The position numbers were made by a program, and so were the translations under genes. A DNA stretch of 64,000 bases from Collinsella sp. AK_207A (GTDB taxonomy: Bacteria; Actinomycetota; Coriobacteriia; Coriobacteriales; Coriobacteriaceae): the NCBI RefSeq assembly GCF_902501965.1, contig NZ_CABWID010000002.1:19532-83531 (forward strand), written 5' to 3'. This document shows, in pieces, positions 26,251-36,675 of the stretch (position 1 is its first letter; the number at the start of each line of letters is the position of its first letter). A model generated the notes under the pieces. The model had not been told where the DNA came from, made no database searches, and saw only the letters and a list, made by a program, of their open reading frames with translations.

Positions 26251-27261
26251 ATGTTGTTCGATCACACGATTGGAACCACAGGGTTCCAGATCCTGGGCTG
26301 GGTGATGGTCTTTGTGGGCCTGATCCTCGCCAACGAGTTCGCGCGCCGGAGCAAGGCGGGCGGCATCATCATGTTCGCGGTGGTTCCCGCCATCGTGACG
26401 GTGTATTGCCTGGCGCTGATCATCGGTGTCGCGCAGGGACAGCAGTGGGCCATCGAAAACCCCACGACCGTGTACCAGAACAGCTGGTTCCACTACGCCA
26501 AGATGTACGCCGCGCTCGCGGGCTGCATCGGCTTCATGGTCATCAAGTACCACTGGGGCGCTCTGGGTCGCGCGCGCTGGTTCCGCGCCTGGCCGTTCGT
26601 GATCGTGGCCATCAACATCCTGATCGCCGTGGGCTCCGACTTTGAGAGCGCCTACCACTTCTTCGCGCTGGGCGAGACCACCTGGGTCACCTCCGAGGGC
26701 GCCACGCAGCTGGCCGGCTGGAACAACGTGTTCAACGGCATCGCGGGCATCATCAACATCTTCTGCATGACCGGCTGGTGGAGTGTGTACTCCTCCAAGG
26801 ATGAGTCCGACATGCTGTGGCCCGACATGACGTGGGTGTACATCATCGCCTACGACATCTGGAACTTCTGCTACACCTACAACTGCCTGCCGCACCACGC
26901 CTGGTACTGCGGCCTGGCGCTGCTGCTCGCGCCCACCGTGGCGGCATTTGCCTGGAACAAGGGCGGCTGGATCCAGAACCGCGCCTTTACGCTGGCCATC
27001 TGGTGCATGTTCGCCCAGTGCTTCCCGGCATTCCAGGAGACGAGCGTCTTCGCCACCAAGTCCACGCTCGACCCGACGACGGCCACCGTGGTCTCCATCC
27101 TGGCGCTCGTGGCGAACATCGCTGCCATCATCTACATTGCGTACCGTGCCAAGAAGCTGAACGTGAATCCTTACAAGGAGGACGTGTTCCGCGGTACGAG
27201 CGATTGGGAGAAGGCGACGGCGCGCCGCGAGGACGCCGCAAAGGATCCCGCGATCGCCTAA
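26251..27261 (+). CDS. DUF5692-family multi-pass membrane protein
   Basis: 336 residues with about 8-10 hydrophobic segments, rich in Trp, Phe and Tyr (for example IAYDIWNFCYTYNCLPHHAW). Assigned to DUF5692 from overall pattern; no biochemical role is known to me. Conserved-looking acidic, His and Trp residues in membrane segments suggest a transporter or a membrane enzyme. ATG 26251 follows GGAGGGAAGGGA. Same direction as tetR with a 69-bp gap that holds a GCAGCTTC/GAAGCTGC inverted repeat (26189-26227). A terminator follows at 27317. Confidence 0.75.
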   Translation: MLFDHTIGTTGFQILGWVMVFVGLILANEFARRSKAGGIIMFAVVPAIVTVYCLALIIGVAQGQQWAIENPTTVYQNSWFHYAKMYAALAGCIGFMVIKYHWGALGRARWFRAWPFVIVAINILIAVGSDFESAYHFFALGETTWVTSEGATQLAGWNNVFNGIAGIINIFCMTGWWSVYSSKDESDMLWPDMTWVYIIAYDIWNFCYTYNCLPHHAWYCGLALLLAPTVAAFAWNKGGWIQNRAFTLAIWCMFAQCFPAFQETSVFATKSTLDPTTATVVSILALVANIAAIIYIAYRAKKLNVNPYKEDVFRGTSDWEKATARREDAAKDPAIA

Positions 27262-27316
27262 CCTGCAGGTCAGCTACCTGCTTGACCGCCTGCCCCGACG
27301 GGCGGGGAGGCTTATT

Positions 27317-27352
27317 GGGGTCGTCGACGTTAGTCGGCGGCCCCATCTGTTT
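27317..27352 (+). terminator. Hairpin terminator after the DUF5692 gene
   Basis: 12-bp stem GGGGTCGTCGAC/GTCGGCGGCCCC (with G-U pairs), loop GTTA, then ATCTGTTT. A weaker GC-rich stem lies just before it (27287-27311). Confidence 0.6.
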
Positions 27353-27382
27353 GCAATCGGGCATCACGGGATTGCGCGGCGC

Positions 27383-27649
27383 TTAACCCCACGGATCACG
27401 CTCGAAAAGCGGCTCAGGCTCCGGGCGGCGATCGGAATAGGGGTCGTAGCCGTCATCGTCCTCGTTCTCGGGGCGGATGCACGGATCCTGGGACTTTGCC
27501 GCGCGCGCATCTCGTTGCCCCGCCGAGGTGCCTTTTGCGGGCCGTGCCGTGTTTCGCTGTCGTGGCTGCTGCTCGAGCATCGCGCCGTCTCCGTTCCGAC
27601 CCCACACGCGAGCAGGGCCATCTTGCAGTTGTCCGGGGTTATACTGCAT
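27383..27649 (-). CDS. Small hypothetical protein, acidic/proline C-terminus
   Basis: 88 residues from ATG 27649, with no convincing ribosome site. Hydrophilic, Gln/Arg/Pro-rich, ending in an acidic-aromatic tail (DDDGYDPYSDRRPEPEPLFE). Third codon positions are mostly G or C, as in real genes here, and it fills the gap before the divergent small membrane protein. No family recognised. It could be a non-coding leader. Confidence 0.4.
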   Translation of the reverse strand: MQYNPGQLQDGPARVWGRNGDGAMLEQQPRQRNTARPAKGTSAGQRDARAAKSQDPCIRPENEDDDGYDPYSDRRPEPEPLFERDPWG

Positions 27650-27715
27650 GAAGAGCGGGCTGGACCCGGAGTTTCTCCGACCTTCCCGCCAAGTTTTCAC
27701 AATACGGAGGTTTTC

Positions 27716-28132
27716 ATGTCCCAATCGCGCAAGATCCTGAAGCTCATCAGCTTCGCCCAGTTCGTCTTTGCCATCGTCGCGCTCGTACTGGGAGCCGTCT
27801 CGCTCGCCGGCGCAGGCAGCGCCATGGGCCAGCAGGTGACTACCCTCGGCAACGCGATAGACGCGGCACTCTGGGCAACTACCATGGGCACGCTGCTCGT
27901 GCTGGACGGCGCCCTCTCGCTCGTCGCATCGGTCCTGGGTATCCGCGGCGCCAACCGTCCGAGCAAGCTCGGTAGCCACCGCCTGCTCTCAGCACTTGGC
28001 GTTATCGCGGCGCTGGCTGCCATGGTCCTCAGCGGCGTAGGCGGCATACTCGTCGTTGCGCTAATCCTCTTCCTGCTCGACGCCGCGGCAGTCGTCTTCG
28101 ACGCTCGCGTGCGCAAGGAATCCGAGCGGTAA
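27716..28132 (+). CDS. Small four-helix membrane protein, function unknown
   Basis: 138 residues with four hydrophobic segments (about 12-32, 58-80, 92-105, 108-128) and short loops; basic ends suggest a cytoplasmic N- and C-terminus. ATG 27716 follows ACGGAGG. No motif recognised. Stand-alone, closed by a bidirectional terminator. Confidence 0.8.
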   Translation: MSQSRKILKLISFAQFVFAIVALVLGAVSLAGAGSAMGQQVTTLGNAIDAALWATTMGTLLVLDGALSLVASVLGIRGANRPSKLGSHRLLSALGVIAALAAMVLSGVGGILVVALILFLLDAAAVVFDARVRKESER

Positions 28133-28154
28133 GGCCTCAATCATCTACGCGCAA

Positions 28155-28192
28155 AGAAGGCGGCGAGGCCAACAAGGTCTCGCCGCCTTTTC
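28155..28192. terminator. Bidirectional intrinsic terminator
   Basis: AAGGCGGCGAGGCC/GGTCTCGCCGCCTT stem, 5-nt loop, followed by TTTCG on the plus strand and TTTGCG on the minus strand, between convergent genes. Confidence 0.85.
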
Positions 28193-28209
28193 GTTCCCCG
28201 TCGGCCGTC

Positions 28210-28548
28210 CTACGCAGCCAACACCACCACGAGCAGCATCTTGAACGGGGTGATACCGCGCACCGCGTGTGGCGCGCCGGCGGGCATGACGATGCTCTCG
28301 CCCGCCCCCAGCTGATGCGGGACGCCGTTGACCGTGATTTCGCCGGTACCCTCGAGTACCGTGATGAGCGCGTCGCCGGGCGCCGCATGGCTGGACATGC
28401 CCTCGTCGGCGTCGATGGCGAAAACGGTAATCTTGGTGGCCGGCGTCTGCGCGAGGGTGAGGCTGTTGACCTTGCCGCCTTCGAGCTTCACCTGCTCGGC
28501 CAGCTTGAAGACGGTCTCCTTCTCGATGTTCTTGATGAGCTCTGCCAT
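28210..28548 (-). CDS. Cupin-domain protein
   Basis: 112 residues, a single small beta-barrel cupin: FAIDADEGMSSHAAPGDALI followed by TVLEGTGEITVNG and GESIVMPAGAPHAV. The first motif has only one His (SSH) and the second has one (PHAV), enough for a metal site but short of the usual set. Start ATG 28548 after AAAGGAA. Downstream of a second cupin and the giant activase on the same strand, probably co-regulated. Substrate unknown. Confidence 0.9.
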   Translation of the reverse strand: MAELIKNIEKETVFKLAEQVKLEGGKVNSLTLAQTPATKITVFAIDADEGMSSHAAPGDALITVLEGTGEITVNGVPHQLGAGESIVMPAGAPHAVRGITPFKMLLVVVLAA

Positions 28549-28591
28549 GGTTGTTCCTTTCTGCGATGGCCTTCTTTGGATAGACGTCCCC

Positions 28592-28930
28592 TTACAAGGA
28601 TAGCTGCAGCAGCTTGATGGCACCCGCAGGCTCCACGGCGTGCCGCACGCCTGCGGGCACGAGGAACACCTCGCCGGCGGCAAGTGGCACGGGCGCGCGT
28701 CCCTCCTGCGCGAAGGTGATGCTCGCGCAGCCTTCGAGCAGGTAGTACATGGTGTCCGCCGGGTATTCCTCGTCCGAGACGCTCTCCCCCGCCGCAAAGG
28801 ACAGCAGCGTGATCTGACATGCGTCCGAGAGCCGCGTGAGCGAACAGCTCGAGATACGACCGGGCTCGGCGTCGTCGATGAGCGACGTCAGCGTGCGCGC
28901 GACGTCGGTCGGCAGGTTTCGTAGCCCCAT
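28592..28930 (-). CDS. Cupin-domain protein (second copy)
   Basis: 112 residues, cupin fold: LSFAAGESVSDEEYPADTMY, YLLEGCASITF, GEVFLVPAGVRHAVEPAG. The first motif lacks His entirely, so metal binding is doubtful; it may be a small-ligand or redox-regulated sensor cupin. Start ATG 28930 after AAGGGAGG. Same length as its neighbour 43 bp downstream but clearly diverged. It begins 24 bp after the stop of the activase gene, suggesting one operon. Confidence 0.85.
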   Translation of the reverse strand: MGLRNLPTDVARTLTSLIDDAEPGRISSCSLTRLSDACQITLLSFAAGESVSDEEYPADTMYYLLEGCASITFAQEGRAPVPLAAGEVFLVPAGVRHAVEPAGAIKLLQLSL

Positions 28931-28954
28931 GGGGCCTCCCTTCTGAGATGGCAG

Positions 28955-31900
28955 CTATATATAGTAAAGGTACGAACGTAGCTTCTCGATGTTCGAGGTG
29001 TCGAGCGTGCCGTCGAACGCGAGGCGCAGCACCGGCGCGCCGGCGGCTCCACCGCGCTCGATGTCCTCCCGCGCCTCATCGTTATCGGCCTTGAGCCGCA
29101 GGATGGTGTCGACGTTCTCGTACATCGACGCCACCGTCACCACGCCCGCCGAACGCAGACGTTCAAGCGCGACCTTAGCGAAGCGATACCGCGCACCGGC
29201 TCCGCGGAAGCGCGGGATGTCTGCATCCGCCGCGGCGATGAGCTCGCCCGGATTCACGGCGAACGAGTTCGAACCCGCGCCGAGCACATTCTCAAGGGCA
29301 GCCGAGAGCACAGCCATCTGGCAGCGGAAGGCATCGAGCAAGGCCGCGCGGTCCGCCAACTCGTCCGCCGGGACGGCAAAGGGATCGGCCGGCACTTCGA
29401 CGGCGGGCACGGCATCGGACGGCGCAGCAGCAGGAGCCGCGGCGACACCCGCCTGCGTCCCCGGCTCCCAGGGCATGCCCTTCACCCCGCTGCGAGACCC
29501 CTGCGAAGAGTCCTGCTCCCACTCGTCTTGCCACATCATCCAGAAGAACTCCGAGAGCGGCATGCGCGCAAGCCGATAGCCGCGCTGCGCGACCTCGTCC
29601 CACAGCTCACCCGTAAGCTCGTCGACATAGACCCAGGGCCACTCCCCCACCAAGGCGAGCCGCTTGACAGCATCGGGGGCATCGCCCCCCGCGGACTCCG
29701 CGACGAGCCGCGCGATCCGCGGCACGTCCAGCGAGGAAGCGCCCCCGGCGACAAGCTGCTCCACGCAGGCGCGCACGAAACCAGCCCGCCTCGACACCGG
29801 CAGCGCATAGGCGGCATCGCCCGCAAGCAGCACGCCGAAGAGCTCGGAAGCCGCCCCCGCGCCCAACCGGCGGTTAAGCTCCCAGGGAAGGACCTCGAAA
29901 CGCGGTGCGGCGATTGCCACGTCACCGTGGCCGCGCTGGCGCAGCACCGCGCGGACCACGCGGTCATATTGGTTATCGGCCTCGGCGCCGCAGGTGGCAG
30001 GCAATGCCAGCGAGAGCGGCCCCGGGCCGGCGGCCTGCGCTGCCACGAGCGCTGCGCCCAGGAACGCCGTGAACGAGCCGTACTCCTTGGTGGACGTCGC
30101 CGTACGCCCGGCCTCGAGTGCCACGGCGTCGAGCGGGATCGCACGGGCGTCGAAGCCCCGCGCACGCAGCCATGCGGCCGCGAGGTCGCCGTACGCGCCC
30201 ACCCTGGGCACCGCCACGGGCACCGCGGGATCGAGTGCCTCGCCACCCTCGGGTATGACGGAGAGCGCCATCGAGGGGGCGGCGCAGTCGGCACCGGCGG
30301 CGCCCGCCGTGCGCGCGACCCCGCCAGCCGCATCCCGGTGCACGCACGACGGCCTAGACGCGGCATCGGCCGCGGCCGCATCCGCGCCAACACCCGCAGG
30401 CGAGCTCACCCGCACCGCGTCCTCCTCAGAGAGATGCGCCAGCGCGTTCAGGAACGCCTCCACGCGCGTGATCACGCCCACGCGGCTGAAGTGCTCATCG
30501 CACTCGATCGTGAGGTAGGGCTTCTCACCCATCTCCTCGGCGAAGAGCTTGTCGAGCATGGTGTCGGGACCGCAGCCGTGGTTGGTGAGGTACACCGCGA
30601 AGAGCCGCGAATCGCGCCGCACCATCTTGGCGCCCGAGAGGATGTGCTGCCCAAACGGCCAGCAGATGCCGGGATGGTCAGCCGAGACATCGATATCATG
30701 CGCGTGCAGGTGCCCGAGCGTGATGACCTTCTGTCCACGGTCCAGCAGAATTTCGGGGATTCCCATGTTGAGAGCACCATCGGAGATACCGTAGTTGCGC
30801 GTGATGAGCACGAGCACGCGCTCCCCCGGCGCGAGCGAACCCAAGAGCTCGTCGCCCAGCGCCTCGGTCTTCTCACCAAAGGACGTGACGGCAAAGCCGC
30901 CCGCCATCATGGCCACGGCCGCCTCCTGGCGCGTATGGCCCAGCCGCTCGCCCAACCCCAGCAGCGCCTGCGCCATGGCCTCCTGGCCAAAATCCATGTC
31001 GAGCAGGGGGTTCAGTAGCTCGATGCCGCGCCGCTCCAGGCAGAGGGCGTCCGCCACCAAGCGCGGCGCCGTCTGCATATAAGGGCATGCGTAGTTGTGC
31101 GCCACACGCGAGCTCGCGTGCCGGATAGTGTGCAGGCTCGGCATGAAGATGTAGTCGGGTTCGCGCTCCGCGAGCCACGCCATGTGCCCGTAGATGAGCT
31201 TCACGGGATAGCAGGTCTCACCGCGCGCGTTCTCCTGTGCCAGGCGGACCTGCTCCTCGGTGGTATCGGGCGAGAGCAGCACGTTGTAGCCCAAGCGGGA
31301 GAAGTAGGCGTTGGCGAGCGGGAACAGGCGGTGCAACATGAGGCAGCGCGGGATGCCCACGGTCTTCTTGGCCGGGTCGATCTTGCCCGTGTAGCCCTCG
31401 AGAAAGAGCTCCTCGGTCTTTTTGTAGAACGCACGGTTGAGTGCGACCGCGTGCTCGTCCACGCCACGCGCCGCGGCTGTCGTGCCGGAAAGATCGAACC
31501 CCTTGAACGCCGTGAGCTCGAAACCCGGCTTCGCGGCGGCATCGGCGGCCATGAGGGCCGCCCCCACCGCACCCGAGATGGCGAAGTTGGGAGACACCGT
31601 GAGCGCGTCGGGGTAGAACGACCGGAACGCCTCCACAATCGCGGGGTTGTAGGCGACGCCGCCCTGCAGCACGATATGCGACCCCACGCGCTTGCCGCCC
31701 ACCACGCGGTGCAGGTAGTTGCGCACGATGGAGAGGGCAAGGCCGGCGGCTACGTCGCGCTTGACGGCACCGGCGGAGAGGGTCGCGCTAATGGCGCTCT
31801 CCACGAAGACCGTGCAACGCTCGCCCAGATCGACCGGTGCTTCGCTCGAAAGCGCGAGCGATCCGTACTCGGCGAGCGGTATGGCGAGGCGAGCGGCCTG

Positions 31901-33331
31901 CTCCTCGATGAAGCTGCCCGTTCCGGCAGCGCAAACCTTGTTCATCTGAAAGTCGGAGACCTGCCCGCCGGCGAGCGCGATGAACTTGGAATCCTGTCCG
32001 CCGATCTCGAAGACGGTGTCAACCTGCGGGTCGGCATGCGCCGCGCCGGCAGCCTGGCAGGTGATCTCGTCCACCACGGCGTCGGCGCCCACGAGCTTGC
32101 CGATGAGGCTGCGGCCGGAGCCCGTCGTGGCCACGGCGCGGACCTGCACCTCGGAACCCAGGCGGGCGGCGAGCGATGCCAGCCCCTCGCGCACGGCACG
32201 GCGCGCGTCGTCGCCGGTGCGCAGGTACTGGGCATTGAGCACGCGGCCACGGGGGTCGAGGAGGACCAGGTCCGTCGAGGTCGACCCCACGTCGATTCCC
32301 AAAAACACCGGGATGCGGCCGGTCAGGGGGTCGCGCTCCCAATCCTCGCGCGGCAGCACGGCGAAGCCCTCGCCGGGACGGTACCCGCCGTTCGGCAACG
32401 GTGCCAAACGGGGCAGCTCGCCCGCCTGGGAGCGCGGGTGGTCGAGCACACTGCGCAGGGCATTGAGGGTCGCCGCCCCGCTGCCCGCCGCCGCGAGCTT
32501 AGAGGCATGGAGCGCCGCGCCCGCTGCCTGGAAGAAGAGGCTCTCCTCGCGTGCGATGAGCCCATCTTCGCCCAGCTTGAAGACCTCGCGCATGGCTCGC
32601 ACCACGCCGGCGTTCAGCAGCACCCCGCCCGAGAGCGCCACGGGCGCCTCCACGGGCAGGCCGCGCACGATGAGCGCCTTGTAGCTCTTCACCATGGCGA
32701 AGCAGAGGCCGAGCAGAATGTCCTCCACGGGGACGCCCTCCTGCTGGCGGTGGATGATGTCCGTCTTGGCGAAGACGGCGCAGCGTCCCGAGATGCGTGG
32801 AACCTCATGTCCCTCGGCGCGCTCCACGAGTGCAGAGAAGTCCTCAATCCTGAGCCCCAGGCGGGTCATCTGGTCCTCGAAGAACGAGCCGGTACCCGAG
32901 GCGCAGCTCTCGTTCATGGCGAACTCGGGCACCGCCGCCGCGAGCCGGCAGACGAAGTAGGCGTTCTGACCGCCGATCTCGATGACCGAGCGGGCCTCCG
33001 GCGCCAGGGTCTGTGCACCGGAGGCAATGGCCGGTACGTCCTCGAGCACGGGCAGCGCGGCACCCGCCTCGGCGAGCGCACCTGCCCCCGAGCCCGTCGC
33101 CGCGATGCCGCTGCAGTCCTCGGGCGCCAACGCCGCGGGCATACCCGCGAGCAGGTCGCGCAGACAGGCAACGGAATCGCCGTAGTGCGGCCGCCGCGCG
33201 CTCCAAAGCACGGCCGGTGCGCTCCCCGCACCCGCGCCCTCTGCCGCGGCTGCGCCCGTCCGGAGCGCGACCACCTTGACCGAGCTCGCGCCCATATCGA
33301 TTCCCAGCGTGTAGTGCTGCGTCATAGCCAT
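28955..33331 (-). CDS. Giant acyl-CoA dehydratase activase-related protein (BadF/HgdC x2 + DUF2229 + HgdB-like)
   Basis: 1458 residues. Two ASKHA ATPase modules of the 2-hydroxyacyl-CoA dehydratase activator type: GIDMGASSVKVV at the N-terminus and GIDVGSTSTDLV near 344. Each has an iron-sulfur Cys loop (NESCASGTGSF near 137; NKVCAAGTGSF near 462) and a GGQNAYF or GGQDSKF strand. A DUF2229 domain (GIPRCLMLHRLFPLANAYF near 657; ETCYPVKLIYGH) and a C-terminal HgdB-like region (IECDEHFSRVG) follow, with an Ala-rich linker near 1000-1050. Relatives use ATP to push a low-potential electron into a partner enzyme. Here activator and acceptor-like parts are one chain. Adjacent ABC transporter and cupins suggest a dedicated substrate. 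Confidence 0.88.
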   Translation of the reverse strand: MAMTQHYTLGIDMGASSVKVVALRTGAAAAEGAGAGSAPAVLWSARRPHYGDSVACLRDLLAGMPAALAPEDCSGIAATGSGAGALAEAGAALPVLEDVPAIASGAQTLAPEARSVIEIGGQNAYFVCRLAAAVPEFAMNESCASGTGSFFEDQMTRLGLRIEDFSALVERAEGHEVPRISGRCAVFAKTDIIHRQQEGVPVEDILLGLCFAMVKSYKALIVRGLPVEAPVALSGGVLLNAGVVRAMREVFKLGEDGLIAREESLFFQAAGAALHASKLAAAGSGAATLNALRSVLDHPRSQAGELPRLAPLPNGGYRPGEGFAVLPREDWERDPLTGRIPVFLGIDVGSTSTDLVLLDPRGRVLNAQYLRTGDDARRAVREGLASLAARLGSEVQVRAVATTGSGRSLIGKLVGADAVVDEITCQAAGAAHADPQVDTVFEIGGQDSKFIALAGGQVSDFQMNKVCAAGTGSFIEEQAARLAIPLAEYGSLALSSEAPVDLGERCTVFVESAISATLSAGAVKRDVAAGLALSIVRNYLHRVVGGKRVGSHIVLQGGVAYNPAIVEAFRSFYPDALTVSPNFAISGAVGAALMAADAAAKPGFELTAFKGFDLSGTTAAARGVDEHAVALNRAFYKKTEELFLEGYTGKIDPAKKTVGIPRCLMLHRLFPLANAYFSRLGYNVLLSPDTTEEQVRLAQENARGETCYPVKLIYGHMAWLAEREPDYIFMPSLHTIRHASSRVAHNYACPYMQTAPRLVADALCLERRGIELLNPLLDMDFGQEAMAQALLGLGERLGHTRQEAAVAMMAGGFAVTSFGEKTEALGDELLGSLAPGERVLVLITRNYGISDGALNMGIPEILLDRGQKVITLGHLHAHDIDVSADHPGICWPFGQHILSGAKMVRRDSRLFAVYLTNHGCGPDTMLDKLFAEEMGEKPYLTIECDEHFSRVGVITRVEAFLNALAHLSEEDAVRVSSPAGVGADAAAADAASRPSCVHRDAAGGVARTAGAAGADCAAPSMALSVIPEGGEALDPAVPVAVPRVGAYGDLAAAWLRARGFDARAIPLDAVALEAGRTATSTKEYGSFTAFLGAALVAAQAAGPGPLSLALPATCGAEADNQYDRVVRAVLRQRGHGDVAIAAPRFEVLPWELNRRLGAGAASELFGVLLAGDAAYALPVSRRAGFVRACVEQLVAGGASSLDVPRIARLVAESAGGDAPDAVKRLALVGEWPWVYVDELTGELWDEVAQRGYRLARMPLSEFFWMMWQDEWEQDSSQGSRSGVKGMPWEPGTQAGVAAAPAAAPSDAVPAVEVPADPFAVPADELADRAALLDAFRCQMAVLSAALENVLGAGSNSFAVNPGELIAAADADIPRFRGAGARYRFAKVALERLRSAGVVTVASMYENVDTILRLKADNDEAREDIERGGAAGAPVLRLAFDGTLDTSNIEKLRSYLYYI

Positions 33332-33378
33332 ACGAAGACCCCTCTGTCCCCCTCGGCGCCTCTCCCGTGCACAAAGCC

Positions 33379-33582
33379 CTACGCGCGCGCCGCGCGATAC
33401 TCCTCGTATTCGGCCAGAAAGGCGTCACGGTCGAGCTGCCGCACGTTCACCACGTCGTCGAAGGTGACGAGCTCAGTAATGGGGTTGTCCACGGTGAAGG
33501 GGAAGCCCTTGCTCACCAGGAACTCGGCAAACAGGGGGTCCTCGGTCGCGATTTCGCGCATGGTCTTGGTACTATCGAACAT
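33379..33582 (-). CDS. Small DUF1858-like protein
   Basis: 67 residues; helical, acidic, MREIATEDPLFAEFLVSKGF then VNVRQLDRDAFLAEYEEY. Resembles the DUF1858/ScdA-N fold but lacks its CxxC-type metal cysteines. Start ATG 33582 with GAGGAG. It lies between the ABC ATPase and the activase, within the same minus-strand series, so it is probably part of the module. Confidence 0.75.
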   Translation of the reverse strand: MFDSTKTMREIATEDPLFAEFLVSKGFPFTVDNPITELVTFDDVVNVRQLDRDAFLAEYEEYRAARA

Positions 33583-33654
33583 AGTTGTCTCCTCATCTCG
33601 GTATCGGTGCGGCGCGGGCGGGAACGCTCCCGGCGCGGCACCGTGGTCAATCCT

Positions 33655-34255
<601 letters not shown>

Positions 34256-34263
<8 letters not shown>

Positions 34264-35491
34264 CGCCCTTCGCGGCGCCGCGCCCCAACGGTCCGCCCCA
34301 CGGCTGCGCCGCGAACTTCACCAGCTGCATGAACAGCTTCTCGAACGCGAGCGAGAGAATCATCACCACCACGGTCCAGGCAAAGAGGTCCGGCGTGTTC
34401 AAGAAGGTGCGCGCTGTGTTCATCTGCTTGCCGATCGACGGATCGGGCATGGCGAGCACCTCGGCCATGATGCCGCTCTTCCAGCTCATGCCCAGGCTGA
34501 TCTTGCAGCTCGAAGCCAGAAACGGCATCACCGCGGGCCGGTACACGTACATGAACGTGCGCCACGGCGAGAAGCGGAACACCCGCGCCATCTCGAGCAT
34601 CTGGGGATCCACGCTCTCAAAGCCCGAGAGCACGTTGGTGTAGATGAGCGACAGCACGATGAAGAACGCCAGGAACATGGTGAGGTTCTGCGGCCCCACC
34701 CAGATGAGCAGCATGATGATAAAGCTCACGATGGGCAGCGTCCGCAGCAGCGAGATAATGGGGTCCACGAAGTCGCGCACGATGCGCACGCGGTACGCCA
34801 CGAGCGCCAGCAGCACGCCCGCCGTGAAGCTCATGAGAAAGCCGACGGCGATGCGCGCCGTGGACGCTAGGCTGATCACCCAGAAGTTGGGCTTCACCAC
34901 TTGGGCGGCCAGCGCCTCGAGCGTGCGGATGGGCCCGGCGAGCACCAGGCGGTTGCCGATGAGGCGGTCGGCGACCTCCCACACCGCGAACCAGAACAGG
35001 ATGATGCCCGCCCGCTTGAGGAGGCCGAGGCACTTCTCGCGCCGCGCGACGGCAGCGGCGCCCTCGTCATCCGCGGCGCCCGTGGCCGCCACGGCGAGCG
35101 CACGCACACCCGTGAGGAAGGCGTCGGCCTCCTCGTCACCCAGCACGCCGGAGGTGCGCATCACGCCGATAGCCCGTTCGTCCGCGGCCCCGAAGGTCCG
35201 CATCACCGCGAGGATTCTGTCCGGCGTGGCGCCCTTGCCCGCGGCGGTGCGCACCATGAACGCCATCTGGTCGTCGGGCAAGCCGTTCTGACGCACCATC
35301 TGGATCATCTGTGCGGCGCGTGCCTCGTCCACGCCCATCATGTCGTGGATCTGCGCCGGGGTGAGAACGCGCCCGGGAGCGCCCGCCGCCTCGGCCCAAG
35401 CCTCGCCGCGCGCGGCCTCGTCCGCCGCAGACGCCGGTATGCCCGCGTCCACGGCACCTGTCTTGCCGGCACCCCTCCCCTGGGCACTCAC
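34256..35491 (-). CDS. ABC transporter permease (SsuC/TauC-like) with long N-terminal extension
   Basis: 411 residues. The C-terminal ~250 are a standard six-helix permease; the ATPase-coupling EAA-type loop is SVDPQMLEMARVFRFSPWRT. The first ~155 residues are soluble and helical, Ala/Met-rich, and contain repeated-looking segments (IHDMMGVDEARAAQMIQMV, ILAVMRTFGAADERAIGVMR). This extension is not part of the family. GTG start overlaps the binding-protein stop (GTGA). Confidence 0.88.
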
Positions 35492-36675
35492 TGCAGGTCC
35501 CCACTCGCGCTGCCGTCGGTGGGCACGTCCTCGCCCGAGACGCTCGTGTTCGAATCGTCCAGATACCCCTGGGGCGGCAGGTAGTAGAAGCCGTCACCGG
35601 GAATCTTGCCGCCCACGCTATCGGGGTTGGCATCGTAGAGACACTTCACAAACCCGGAGAGCGCCGTGCGCATACGCTCGCCCGTGAGGCTCACCATCTC
35701 GATGTGCGGCATAGCCGCAAGCGAAACCTGGTTGTTGAGGAAGGTCCCCAACTCCTCCTGCAGCTGCGAGGCGGCCTTCATGTTCTTGAGCGACCACTCC
35801 ACGCTCTTGCCCGCCATCTGCAGGTACTCCACCACGGCCTGCTCGTGCTCCTCGGCGAACTTCTTGTTCACGATGGTCGTGGTGGTAACAGCCATCGATC
35901 CCTCCTTCTTGAACGCCTTGTTCCACTCGTCCGTGATAGAGATGGGCACGTAGAGCTTGTCCACCATGGTCTCGGCGAGCGCCACGAAGGGCTGCGGCAG
36001 AATGGCGATGGCGTTCGGCTGATCTTGAATGAGGTTCAGGATCTCGAATGGCGTGCTTTTGAACACGATGTTGAAGTCGCCAGCATGCCCTGTCTTCTTG
36101 AGCAGCGCCTCGATGGTGTACTCCGGCGTGCCGCCCTGACCGTAGGCGAACACCTGCTTGCCCTTGAGGTCGTCGAGCGTCTTGATGGAGGAATCGGTGG
36201 TCATCACGTAGAGCACGCCCAGGTTGTCAATGGAAATAACTTGATAGTCGTTCTTGAGCTCGTCGTTGTTGAAGAGGATGGGCCCGATGTTGCTGGGCAG
36301 GGTGCAGATGTCGTAGTCCCCTTGGTTGAACTTGGCCGAGAGGCCCACGTAGTCCACGCCGTTCAGCTCGAAGGAGAAGTCGTTGAAGGTCTTGTTGTTC
36401 TTAGCCGCCAGCAGGAACTGCGAGAGTCCCATGGAGGGCGGGCCCATGATGAGGCCCACGCGCACCTTGGTGGCGTCGGCCGAGCCCTTGAGCTCGCGAT
36501 CCTCGCTCTTAGACTTGAAGGTCACGCCTGCGGGCGACGAGCCGGCAGCAGCGGAACCGGAGCCGGTAGACGAGCCGCCCGAGCAGCCGGCGAGGCCCAG
36601 GCCAGCCAGAACCGTGAGGGCAGACCCGCCAAGCGCCAGAAAGCTACGGCGCGAAAGATCGGTGGTGATGTTCAT
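35488..36675 (-). CDS. ABC transporter substrate-binding lipoprotein (nitrate/taurine type)
   Basis: 395 residues. Tat-like RRSFLALGG followed by a lipobox LAGC (Cys about residue 31), then a Gly/Ser spacer. The mature part resembles NMT1/SsuA-type binding proteins (VGLIMGPPSMGLSQFLLAA, KGKQVFAYGQGGTPEY, IAILPQPFVAL). The ligand is unlikely to be only a sulfonate given the anaerobic acyl-CoA-type enzyme downstream; it is unknown. First gene of the transporter-activase series, ATG 36675. Confidence 0.9.
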   Translation of the reverse strand: MNITTDLSRRSFLALGGSALTVLAGLGLAGCSGGSSTGSGSAAAGSSPAGVTFKSKSEDRELKGSADATKVRVGLIMGPPSMGLSQFLLAAKNNKTFNDFSFELNGVDYVGLSAKFNQGDYDICTLPSNIGPILFNNDELKNDYQVISIDNLGVLYVMTTDSSIKTLDDLKGKQVFAYGQGGTPEYTIEALLKKTGHAGDFNIVFKSTPFEILNLIQDQPNAIAILPQPFVALAETMVDKLYVPISITDEWNKAFKKEGSMAVTTTTIVNKKFAEEHEQAVVEYLQMAGKSVEWSLKNMKAASQLQEELGTFLNNQVSLAAMPHIEMVSLTGERMRTALSGFVKCLYDANPDSVGGKIPGDGFYYLPPQGYLDDSNTSVSGEDVPTDGSASGDLQ

